Positions 17,209 through 24,574 of a stretch of 64,000 nucleotides of DNA are shown here, piece by piece. The notes under the pieces are model-generated. The model worked only from the letters and a program-made list of their open reading frames with translations. It searched no databases and was not told the DNA's origin. Numbering within the stretch: the first letter of the stretch is position 1; every line of letters starts with the position of its first letter. A program made the position numbers and the translations under genes. The stretch lies in contig CAVWCC010000010.1 of NCBI GenBank assembly GCA_963753385.1, positions 124,001-188,000 of the forward strand. Reading direction: 5' to 3'. Origin of the DNA: JALZKA01 sp963753385. Lineage in GTDB: Bacteria; Actinomycetota; Thermoleophilia; Solirubrobacterales; 70-9.

Positions 17209-18072
17209 TTATTGCCGCTGAGCGGCAGAAACTGCATCCACGTTTGTCAAGGGAGGGTCGTCCTGGGGGTGAGCGTCGAACGGCGAGTCGGCGTCGAGCG
17301 CGAGCTGGGTGTAGGCGATCGATTGGAACGAGCGGCGGTGGAGCGTCGACGGGCCGAGCTCGATCACGGCGTCCCGGTGCTCGGGCGTCGAGTAGCCCGC
17401 GTTCTCGGCGAACCCGAAGCCCGGGTAGAGCGCGTCGGCGCTGCACATGTAGCGGTCGCGGGTGACCTTGGCGATCACCGAGGCGGCGGCGATCGCCGCG
17501 CTGCGCGCGTCGCCGTCGATCACCGGCTGGTGCTGGACCGCGCAGCCGGGCAGCGGGAAGCCATCCACCAGGCACGCCGCGCCGGGCACCGCGACTCGCT
17601 CGAGGCTGCGCCTCAGGGCCGCGATGTTGGTGACGTGCAGGCCGCGCGAGTCGATCCCGCGGACGCATCGGACGGTGACCGCGACCCGAGCGGAGGCGCG
17701 GAGCACCGCCGGGTAGAGCTCCTCGCGCTCCTCGGGCGAGCGCTTCTTCGAGTCGTCGAGCTCGCCCAGCGCGCGCCGGTCGCGCATGCCGAGCGAGCCG
17801 TAGTCGATCAGGACCGCAGCGGCAACCAGCGGGCCGGCAAGCGAGCCACGGCCGGCCTCGTCGCACCCGGCGACGAACCTGGTGCCCTGCTCACGGTCGA
17901 AACGGAAGAGCTTCGCGGCCTGCCGGCGGCGGCGCTTCGTCGCCTTTGAGGCCGGCGCCCGCTTGCTAGAGGATGCCGATCTCCTTTGGGGGCCAGTAGG
18001 TGAAGAAGGCCTTGCCGATGATCCAGTCCTCGGGGACGGGTCCCCAGTATCGGCTGTCGTCGCTCGCCCCAC
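17209..18072 (-). CDS. rnhB: Ribonuclease HII
   Basis: RNase HII removes single ribonucleotides and RNA from RNA-DNA hybrids. The core (about 65 onward) has VAGCDEAGRGSLAGPLVAAA with the DEAGRG signature, LDDSKKRSPEER, HVTNIAALRRSLE, VDGFPLPG and AASVIAKVTRDRYM. The first in-frame start is GTG at 18072, which overlaps lepB by 107 nt and adds a basic Ser/Pro/Arg-rich tail. No ATG, GTG or TTG occurs between it and the conserved core, so either the overlap is real or translation starts at an unusual codon near 17965. Confidence 0.88.
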   Translation of the reverse strand: MGRATTADTGDPSPRTGSSARPSSPTGPQRRSASSSKRAPASKATKRRRRQAAKLFRFDREQGTRFVAGCDEAGRGSLAGPLVAAAVLIDYGSLGMRDRRALGELDDSKKRSPEEREELYPAVLRASARVAVTVRCVRGIDSRGLHVTNIAALRRSLERVAVPGAACLVDGFPLPGCAVQHQPVIDGDARSAAIAAASVIAKVTRDRYMCSADALYPGFGFAENAGYSTPEHRDAVIELGPSTLHRRSFQSIAYTQLALDADSPFDAHPQDDPPLTNVDAVSAAQRQ

Positions 18073-18544
18073 GGTTGTCGCCCATCATGAAGTACTGGCC
18101 GGGCGGGATCTCGATCGGTTCCAGCAAATTGCAGTCAGGGTTTCCGTTGCAGGGCCTGATGTAGGGCTCGTCCTCGTTCTTGACCCCGTTCACGACGGGA
18201 TGCCCGTCCTCGATGTACAGCTCGTCGCCGGGGCCGGCGACGATCCGCTTGATGAAGTTCTGCTCCGACTGCTCGTCGGTGCCCTCGGAGCAGGGCTGAT
18301 CGTTGCCGCGGTCGACGCCGCAAACGCGGCCGTTGCCGGTGTCGGCCCCGGTGGGCGGGTGGAAGACGACGACGTCGCCAATGCTGGGCGAACCGCCGAG
18401 CGTGTAGCTCAGCCGGTTCACCAGGACCCGCTCGCCCGGGACCAGCGTGGGCTCCATCGACGGCGAGGGGATCTGGTAGGGCTTGACGAGGAACGCCTGG
18501 ATGCCGAGCGCGAGGCCGATGGCCATCGCGACGATCACGATCAA
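17966..18544 (-). CDS. lepB: Signal peptidase I
   Basis: A 192-residue S26 membrane serine protease that cleaves signal peptides of Sec-exported proteins. One N-terminal membrane segment (VIVAMAIGLALGIQAFLV) precedes the nucleophile Ser in IPSPSMEPTLVPG and the general base Lys in NFIKRIVAGPGDELY. The GDNRGASDDSRYWGPV box is near the C-terminus. The start at 18544 is TTG; the frame is open upstream to the rplS stop, and a non-ATG start there (ahead of PKPTSTLGAVLE) would give a longer cytosolic tail as in other actinobacteria. Confidence 0.9.
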   Translation of the reverse strand: MIVIVAMAIGLALGIQAFLVKPYQIPSPSMEPTLVPGERVLVNRLSYTLGGSPSIGDVVVFHPPTGADTGNGRVCGVDRGNDQPCSEGTDEQSEQNFIKRIVAGPGDELYIEDGHPVVNGVKNEDEPYIRPCNGNPDCNLLEPIEIPPGQYFMMGDNRGASDDSRYWGPVPEDWIIGKAFFTYWPPKEIGIL

Positions 18545-18582
18545 CTCGAGGACGGCCCCCAGCGTGCTTGTGGGCTTCGGGA

Positions 18583-19152
18583 TCAGCTCTCGTCTGAATC
18601 CTCGGAGTCCTCGGCCTTAACGGCCTCCGGCTCCTCGGTGGACTCAGCTCCTGCCGACTCTTCTCCCTCAGCGGACTCCTGCTCCACCTCGCCCTCCTCC
18701 GGCACCTCGGCCTCGGGGTTGATCTCGGGCTCAGCCTCCTCGATCGACCCGGCCGCGTCCTCGGCGACGGGCTCGGGCTCCTGGGCGAGGACCAGGTCGT
18801 CCTCGATGCCCCAGCGCCGCTCGGCGACCCGGGCGCGCTTGCCGACCCGGCCGCGCAGGTAGTACAGCTTCGCCCTGCGGACATCACCACGGGCGACGAC
18901 CTCGAGCTTCTCGATCTTCGGCGAATGGACCGGGAACATGCGCTCGACGCCGACGCCGAACGACTGCTTGCGAACGGTGAACGTCTCGCGCGCGCCGGAG
19001 CCCTGGCGGGCGATCACGATCCCCTCGAAGACCTGGGTGCGCTTACGCGTGCCCTCGATGACCTGGAAGTGAACCCGGACACGATCCCCGGCCGCGAACC
19101 GCGGGACGGAGCGCAACTGCCGCTGCTCGATGCTCTCGATGATCGTGCTCAT
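18583..19152 (-). CDS. rplS: Ribosomal protein bL19 with long acidic C-terminal tail
   Basis: Residues 1-115 are typical bL19 (FAAGDRVRVHFQVIEGTRKR, SFGVGVERMFPVHSPKIEKL, KLYYLRGRVGKRARV), located at the 30S-50S interface. The protein then continues for about 70 residues dominated by Glu, Ala, Asp and Ser. Standard bL19 ends after the RVGKxARxxE segment, so this tail is an addition. Codon use looks the same as in the core. It heads the lepB-rnhB group and follows trmD. Confidence 0.93.
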   Translation of the reverse strand: MSTIIESIEQRQLRSVPRFAAGDRVRVHFQVIEGTRKRTQVFEGIVIARQGSGARETFTVRKQSFGVGVERMFPVHSPKIEKLEVVARGDVRRAKLYYLRGRVGKRARVAERRWGIEDDLVLAQEPEPVAEDAAGSIEEAEPEINPEAEVPEEGEVEQESAEGEESAGAESTEEPEAVKAEDSEDSDES

Positions 19153-19182
19153 GGGCGAAAGGATTCAAAGGTCAGAAATGCG

Positions 19183-19214
19183 CGAAGAAAAAGCGCGCGC
19201 CCAAGGCCCGCGCG
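19183..19214 (-). terminator. Hairpin plus U tract between trmD and rplS
   Basis: On the minus strand GCGCG and CGCGC arms enclose a short G/C loop and are followed by CTTTTTCTTC, the form of an intrinsic terminator. It lies about 30 nt upstream of the rplS start, so it may act as an attenuator tuning bL19 relative to trmD. There is no proof of use. Confidence 0.45.
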
Positions 19215-19239
19215 GCGGGAGAAGCTTAGCGAACGACCT

Positions 19240-19908
19240 TCAGCCGCCCGGCTCGCGGCGCGCCCGGCTGCGCTCGAGCCGCCACTCCCGAACCCGGGCG
19301 TGATCGCCCGACAGGAGCACCTCCGGCACGTCCCACCCGCGGTAGCTCGCGGGACGGGTGTAGTGGGGGTACTCGGGCCCTCCCTCCAGGGCCTCCGAGA
19401 AGGACTCCTCGACCACGCTGTCGGCGTGTCCCAGCGCCCCCGGCAGCTTGCGCATCACCGCGTCGGCGACGACCATCGCCGCCAGCTCGCCGCCCGAAAG
19501 GACGTACGGCCCGACCGAAACGGCGTCGGTCGCGAGGTGCTCGCGCACCCGTTCGTCGACCCCCTCGTAGCGGCCGCAGAGGAGGGCGACGTGCGGCTCG
19601 GCGGCCAGCTCCAGCGCCAGTGCCTCGTCGAACTGGCGGCCCGACGGCGTCAGGAGGATGACCCGGCCGGGCGCGTCGCCCTCGGCGTAAGTGGCCTGAA
19701 GCGCGGCGTCGACGACGTCGACTCGCAAGACCATCCCAGCCCCGCCGCCGTACGGCGAGTCGTCCACCTGCCCACCGGTTAGCGGCGTCGTCTCGCGCCA
19801 GTGGCACGTGTGGAGCTCGCTGCCGGCCGCGAGCGCGTTGGCGACGTGGCGCTGCCCCCGGAACCACTCGAACCATTCGGGGAACAGCGTGAAGACGTCG
19901 ATGCGCAA
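19240..19908 (-). CDS. trmD: tRNA (guanine-N1-)-methyltransferase
   Basis: A 222-residue SPOUT enzyme that methylates G37 of tRNAs next to the anticodon using SAM. It shows MRIDVFTLFPEWFEWF at the start, DSPYGGGAGMVLRVD, LLCGRYEGVDERV and the knot segment SVGPYVLSGGELAAMVVADA. It starts 9 nt after khpA. rimM, normally between these two genes, is missing. Confidence 0.95.
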   Translation of the reverse strand: MRIDVFTLFPEWFEWFRGQRHVANALAAGSELHTCHWRETTPLTGGQVDDSPYGGGAGMVLRVDVVDAALQATYAEGDAPGRVILLTPSGRQFDEALALELAAEPHVALLCGRYEGVDERVREHLATDAVSVGPYVLSGGELAAMVVADAVMRKLPGALGHADSVVEESFSEALEGGPEYPHYTRPASYRGWDVPEVLLSGDHARVREWRLERSRARREPGG

Positions 19909-19917
19909 CGGCGCCAG

Positions 19918-20169
19918 CTAGTCGTCGTCTTCGACGATGTCGACCGCGACGCGGCGGTCGTCCCGGGCGCCGGCGGCGCGGGCGATCGTCCTGATCGCCT
20001 TGGCGACGCGGCCCTCGCGGCCGATCACGCGGCCGAGGTCCTCGTCGGCGACCTTCACCTCGAGGACGAGCTCGCCCTCTTCCTCGAACTCCTCGATGGC
20101 GACCTCATCCGGGTTCTCAACGATCGAACGGACCAGGTACTCGACGAGGTCGGCGGCGGTGGACGCCAT
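19918..20169 (-). CDS. khpA: KhpA-type RNA-binding KH protein
   Basis: An 83-residue single KH domain with the RNA-binding loop LGRVIGREGRVAKAIRTIAR. KhpA works with KhpB/EloR in controlling cell envelope growth in Gram-positive bacteria. The ATG at 20169 is chosen because it lies 4 nt after the rpsP stop. The rpsP-khpA pairing is conserved. Confidence 0.92.
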   Translation of the reverse strand: MASTAADLVEYLVRSIVENPDEVAIEEFEEEGELVLEVKVADEDLGRVIGREGRVAKAIRTIARAAGARDDRRVAVDIVEDDD

Positions 20170-20173
20170 GGGG

Positions 20174-20428
20174 TTAAGTGCCCGCGGCTTCGATGCCCTT
20201 GGTGCGCAGCAGGCGGGCGACGGTGCGGGTCGGCTGAGCGCCGTGTTCGAGCCAGTGCTTGGCGCGCTCCTCGTCGAGGACGATCGTCGAGGGCTCGGTC
20301 TGCGGGTTGTAGTGGCCGATCGTCTCGATCGTCCGCCCGTCACGAGGCGAGCGCTTGTCGGCGACCACGACGCGCCAGATCGGGTTCTTGCGCGAACCCA
20401 CCCTTCTAAGCCTGATTCGAACTGCCAT
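20174..20428 (-). CDS. rpsP: Ribosomal protein bS16
   Basis: An 84-residue small-subunit protein. It begins MAVRIRLRRVGSRKNPIWRV and contains RDGRTIETIGHYNPQTEPST, the standard bS16 pattern. The position between ffh and khpA is conserved across actinobacteria and firmicutes. Confidence 0.96.
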   Translation of the reverse strand: MAVRIRLRRVGSRKNPIWRVVVADKRSPRDGRTIETIGHYNPQTEPSTIVLDEERAKHWLEHGAQPTRTVARLLRTKGIEAAGT

Positions 20429-20443
20429 AAGCGGCCGCGAAGG

Positions 20444-21781
20444 TTAGCGGGCACCTTTGAGCAACTGCTGCATGTCGGGCATCTTGCCCTTGCTGAGCGC
20501 GGCCATCATCTTCTTCATCTGGCCGAACTGCTTGACGAGCTGGTTCACGGCCTGGATCGTGGTGCCGGAGCCCAGCGCGATCCGCTTCCGCCGCGAGCCG
20601 TCGATCAGCTCCGGGTTCGCCCGCTCGGCCGGCGTCATCGAGAGGATGATCGCCTCGATTCGGTCCAGCTCGCGGTCGTCCATGTCGGCCGCGCGGAGCT
20701 GCTTCATCGCCTTGCCCATCCCCGGCATCAGGCCCAGCACGTTCTGGAGCGGCCCCATCTTGCGCACCTGCCGGAGCTGGTCGAGGAAGTCCTCGAGCGT
20801 GAACTGCTGCTTTCGGATCTTCCGTTCGAGCTCGGCGGCGGAGTCCTGGTCGTGGACCTGCTCGGCCTTCTCAATCAGGGTCATCACGTCGCCCATGCCG
20901 AGGATCCGGGTCGCCATTCGCTCCGGGTGGAAGCGCTCGAGCTGCTCGATCCGCTCGCCCACGGAGGCGTAGAGGATCGGCTTGCCGGTGACCGCCTTGA
21001 TCGAGAGCGCGGCGCCGCCGCGGGCGTCGCCGTCGAGCTTGGTCAGGACAACGCCGTCGAACGGCGTGCGCTCGCCAAAGGCCTCGGCGACGTTCACGGC
21101 GTCCTGGCCGGTCATCGCGTCCACCACCAGGAGGACGTCGTGCGGCTTCACTCGCTTGCGGATCTGGGCCAGCTCGTCCATCAGCTCCTCGTCCACGTGC
21201 AGGCGGCCGGCGGTGTCGACGATCAGGACGTCGCGTCCCTCCCGCTTAGCCTGCCCGAGCGACCATTCGGCGATGTCAACGGCGCTGCGGTCGGTGCCCT
21301 GCTGGTAGACGTGCGCGTTCGCACGCTTGCCCATCGTCACCAACTGCTCGACCGCGGCCGGCCGCTGCGTGTCGCAGGCGGCGAGCGCGACGTCCTTCCC
21401 CTGCTCGCCGAGGAGCCGTGCGAGCTTTGCGCTGGCCGTCGTCTTGCCCGAGCCCTGGAGTCCCGCCATCAGGATCACGGTTGTCCCCGAGGGCGCGATC
21501 GCGATGTCGCGTGACGCGCCGCCCATCAACGCCGCGAGCTCCTCGGTCACGATCTTGATGACCTGCTGTCCCGGGTCGAGGCTCCCGAGCACGTCCGAGC
21601 CCAGACAGCGCTCCTTGACCGTCGAGGTGAACTCCTTGACGACCTTGAAGTTGACGTCGGCCTCGAGCAGCGCGAGGCGGATCTCGCGCATCGCCTTGTC
21701 GACGTCGGCCTCGGTCAGCTTTCCGCGCGAGCGGACGTCGGAAAGGGTCGCCTGCAGGCGGTCGCCCAGCGCGTCGAACAT
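20444..21781 (-). CDS. ffh: Signal recognition particle protein Ffh
   Basis: A 445-residue SRP GTPase that binds signal sequences of nascent membrane proteins together with 4.5S RNA. The N domain covers about 1-90. The G domain has GLQGSGKTTASAKLA near 108, DTAGRLHVDEELM and TKLDGDARGGAALS. The C-terminal methionine-rich M domain spans about 300-440 (LGLMPGMGKAMKQL). Its receptor gene ftsY lies 27 nt upstream. Confidence 0.96.
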   Translation of the reverse strand: MFDALGDRLQATLSDVRSRGKLTEADVDKAMREIRLALLEADVNFKVVKEFTSTVKERCLGSDVLGSLDPGQQVIKIVTEELAALMGGASRDIAIAPSGTTVILMAGLQGSGKTTASAKLARLLGEQGKDVALAACDTQRPAAVEQLVTMGKRANAHVYQQGTDRSAVDIAEWSLGQAKREGRDVLIVDTAGRLHVDEELMDELAQIRKRVKPHDVLLVVDAMTGQDAVNVAEAFGERTPFDGVVLTKLDGDARGGAALSIKAVTGKPILYASVGERIEQLERFHPERMATRILGMGDVMTLIEKAEQVHDQDSAAELERKIRKQQFTLEDFLDQLRQVRKMGPLQNVLGLMPGMGKAMKQLRAADMDDRELDRIEAIILSMTPAERANPELIDGSRRKRIALGSGTTIQAVNQLVKQFGQMKKMMAALSKGKMPDMQQLLKGAR

Positions 21782-21808
21782 CAGCCCAGCTTAGGGACAG
21801 ACCGCGAG

Positions 21809-22813
21809 CTATTCCCCCAGCAGGGCCTCGGCGAACTCGCGGGCATCGAATGGGCGCAGATCCTCCAGTCCCTCGCCCACGCCGATCAGCTTCACCGGGA
21901 TCCCGAGCTCGTTCGCGATCGCGAGGGCGATCCCGCCCTTCGCGGTGCCATCGAGCTTGGTCAGCACCACACCGGTGACGTCGGCGGCATCGGCGAAGGC
22001 CCGCGCCTGGCGCAGGCCGTTCTGCCCGGTCGTCGCGTCGATCACGATCAGCGTCTCGTGCGGGGCACCTTCCATGCGCCCGGCGGCTACGCGCCTGACC
22101 TTCGCGAGCTCCTCCATCAGGTTGCCGTGCGTGTGGAGGCGTCCGGCGGTGTCGACGATCACCACATCGGCCCCGCGCGCCTCGGCGGCGGAGATCGCGT
22201 CGAAGACGACGGCGCCGGGGTCGCCGCCAGGCTGACCACGGATCAGTTCGACCCCGGCGCGCTCGGCCCAGGTCTCGAGCTGCTCGATCGCGGCGGCCCG
22301 GTACGTGTCGGCGGCGGCCACCAGGGTGTCCTTGCCGAGGCTGCCCTGGAGGAGCTGCGCGAGCTTCCCGATCGTGGTCGTCTTGCCGGTCCCGTTCACG
22401 CCGACGACCATCACCACGGTGGGCTTCGCCGAGAGGTCGATTCGGGCTGCGCCCGCCGGTGCGGCGACCTCGGCCAGCAGCTCGACGAGTCGCATGCGCG
22501 CAGCCGCGCCCTGGCCCACGGCCCCCGAGGAGACCTCTGCCTCCAGCTTGCCGACGACCTCCGCGGTCACGGGGGCGCCGACGTCGGCGAGGATCAGCGC
22601 CTCCTCGAGGCGCTCGAACGCCTCGGTGTCCAGTCTGTCGAAGAAGCTCGAGGAGACCTCGGCGGTGAGCGCCTTACGGCTGCGCGCGAGGTTCTCCCGC
22701 AGCCGCCTGAACATTCCCCCGCGCCTGTCCGGGTCGCCGGCAGCGGGCGCCCGCATGCCGGCAGTCGGCGCGTCCTCCCCCAGCTCGAACACCTCGTCCC
22801 ACTCCCGCGCCAT
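21809..22813 (-). CDS. ftsY: Signal recognition particle receptor FtsY
   Basis: A 334-residue NG-domain GTPase at the membrane that docks SRP-ribosome complexes. Motifs are VVGVNGTGKTTTIGKLAQLL, DTAGRLHTHGNLMEEL and TKLDGTAKGGIALAIANELG, with the C-terminal GVGEGLEDLRPFDAREF. The acidic A region is reduced to about 30 residues. Normally smc precedes ftsY; here an MFS gene and a plus-strand zinc-ribbon gene intervene. Confidence 0.95.
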   Translation of the reverse strand: MAREWDEVFELGEDAPTAGMRAPAAGDPDRRGGMFRRLRENLARSRKALTAEVSSSFFDRLDTEAFERLEEALILADVGAPVTAEVVGKLEAEVSSGAVGQGAAARMRLVELLAEVAAPAGAARIDLSAKPTVVMVVGVNGTGKTTTIGKLAQLLQGSLGKDTLVAAADTYRAAAIEQLETWAERAGVELIRGQPGGDPGAVVFDAISAAEARGADVVIVDTAGRLHTHGNLMEELAKVRRVAAGRMEGAPHETLIVIDATTGQNGLRQARAFADAADVTGVVLTKLDGTAKGGIALAIANELGIPVKLIGVGEGLEDLRPFDAREFAEALLGE

Positions 22814-22830
22814 GCGTGCGGGAGGCTAGC

Positions 22831-24246
22831 TCAGGCCGACTCGGTCACCGCGTCCGTTTCGGCCGACGACCTCGCCGGGATCAGGAGCCAGGCCGTCGCG
22901 ATCGCGCCGGCGAGCGAAATGACTGCGCACACGATCAGCGCGTTGTGCAGGCCATCGACGTATGACTGGAGGTTGCCCCCCAGCGCCGCGTCCGCCGGCA
23001 CGAGCGTTCCGAGCGCTGCGATCCCGACCGCGACGCCGGTCTGCCGGAACGTGTCGTTCGCGCCGACCGCGAGGCCGCTCTGTGTCTCCGGCAGGGCGTT
23101 AAGCGCCAGCGCGCTGGCGGTTGGGTTGAAGAGGCCGGTGCCCACGCTGGTCACGAGCAGGCCGGGAAGGATCACCGCCCACGATGTGTCGACCCCGATG
23201 AGCAGCATCCCGGCGAGGCCAACGGCCACCAGGGCCAAGCCCAGGCTGGCGAGCTTCGCCGGCGAGGCGTTGGCTCCCAGCTGGGCCGTCATCCCCGAGA
23301 CGACGAACACGAGGAAGGTGCCGGGCAGATAGACCAGCCCGGTCTCGATCGGCGAGAGGCCGAGGACGGTCTGCAGGTACAGAGTGAGATAGAAGAACAC
23401 CGCGAAGAACGACGACGCGATCGCGAAGACCGCGACCTGCGCGCCGGCGAACCGCCGCTCCCCCATCAGGCGAAGCGGCAGCATCGGTTCGCGCGAGCGC
23501 TCCTCCACGATCACGAACGCGACCAGGAACACGGCCGCGCCGGCCAGCGCCGCGACGATGCCGGCGCTTCCCCAGCCCTCCTCGTTGCCGCGGAGCAACG
23601 CAAGGATGAGCAGGAACAACCCGACGATCAGGGTGATCTGTCCGGGGACGTCCACCCGGCGGGGTGTCGGGTCGCGACCTTCGGCCACCCAGCGGTACGT
23701 GATCCACAGGGCAACCGCCCCGATCGGCACGTTGACCAGGAAGATGGCGCGCCAGCCGAACAGCTCGGTGAGCGAGCCGCCGATGAACGGCCCGAGCGCA
23801 AACGACGCGCCGATCGCCGCGCCGTAGGCCGCGAGAGCCTTGACCCGGGCTTCGTGCGTCGGCGTCACCTGGGAGATGAGCGCGAGGGCCGTGGCGAACA
23901 TCATCGACGCGCCCAACCCCTGGATCGCGCGTGCTCCCACGAGCACCTCGATGCCCGGTGCTGCGCCGCAGAGGGCCGATGTCGCGGTGAAGAGCATCAG
24001 GCCGAGGACGAAGAGCTTCCGGCGGCCGAACCGGTCGGCGACCGCGCCGGCCGTCAGGACGGTGGCAGCAAGCGGGATCGTGTAGGCGTCCACGACCCAC
24101 TGCAGCCCGCTGAGACCGGTGTCGAGGCCGCCCGCGATGTCCGACAGGGCCGTGTTGATGACGCTGATGTCCAGCATCAGCATCGCGGTCGCCAGGCAGG
24201 CGACGGCGATCGTGATGTTGGGGCTGGATCCTTCGGGTCGGTTCAT
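22831..24246 (-). CDS. MFS transporter, DHA2 (14-TM drug exporter) family
   Basis: A 471-residue major facilitator with about 14 predicted membrane helices. It carries LDISVINTALSDIAGGL near the start (the LDxTVVN motif of DHA2 pumps), motif A GAVADRFGRRKLF, and motif C-like SFALGPFIGGSLTELFGWRA. It probably exports drugs or metabolites by proton antiport. It is inserted in the smc-ftsY junction, 17 nt before ftsY, so it may drive ftsY-ffh transcription. Its substrate is unknown and there is no adjacent TetR/MarR regulator. Confidence 0.85.
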   Translation of the reverse strand: MNRPEGSSPNITIAVACLATAMLMLDISVINTALSDIAGGLDTGLSGLQWVVDAYTIPLAATVLTAGAVADRFGRRKLFVLGLMLFTATSALCGAAPGIEVLVGARAIQGLGASMMFATALALISQVTPTHEARVKALAAYGAAIGASFALGPFIGGSLTELFGWRAIFLVNVPIGAVALWITYRWVAEGRDPTPRRVDVPGQITLIVGLFLLILALLRGNEEGWGSAGIVAALAGAAVFLVAFVIVEERSREPMLPLRLMGERRFAGAQVAVFAIASSFFAVFFYLTLYLQTVLGLSPIETGLVYLPGTFLVFVVSGMTAQLGANASPAKLASLGLALVAVGLAGMLLIGVDTSWAVILPGLLVTSVGTGLFNPTASALALNALPETQSGLAVGANDTFRQTGVAVGIAALGTLVPADAALGGNLQSYVDGLHNALIVCAVISLAGAIATAWLLIPARSSAETDAVTESA

Positions 24247-24304
24247 TCCGATCGGGCGGGCAGGCTAGCGGGATGTGCCGGCGTCGCCCGATAGGTCCTG
24301 ACTA

Positions 24305-24574
24305 ATGGCACGGAAAGGCGTGGTTCTCCTACTGGAGGAAGCCAAGTTGAGACTGCGGACGAAACCGGTCGATTGCCCGGAATGCGGACGAGACCTCGCA
24401 GCGCTGGAGGTGGAGATCATCACGCCCGTCGAGGAGGACGCCCTCACCGCTGCGGAGGTCCGGCGCCTCGGGACGATTACGTGCCCCAATTGCGGTTCCT
24501 GGTTCTTCCACCCCCTGCGAGTCTCGTCGACGGTGGAGCGCCCGCCGCGGCCCGAGCGGCCGGATCGCACCTAG
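24305..24574 (+). CDS. Small two-CxxC zinc-ribbon protein
   Basis: An 89-residue protein with two CxxC pairs, CPECGRDL near 24 and CPNCGSWF near 61, separated by an acidic, helix-forming segment. This suits one structural zinc ion. I do not recognise the family. It is the only plus-strand gene in this stretch, diverges from the MFS gene and its TAG overlaps the smc stop by 4 nt. GC content and codon use match the neighbours, which favours a real gene. Confidence 0.6.
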   Translation: MARKGVVLLLEEAKLRLRTKPVDCPECGRDLAALEVEIITPVEEDALTAAEVRRLGTITCPNCGSWFFHPLRVSSTVERPPRPERPDRT

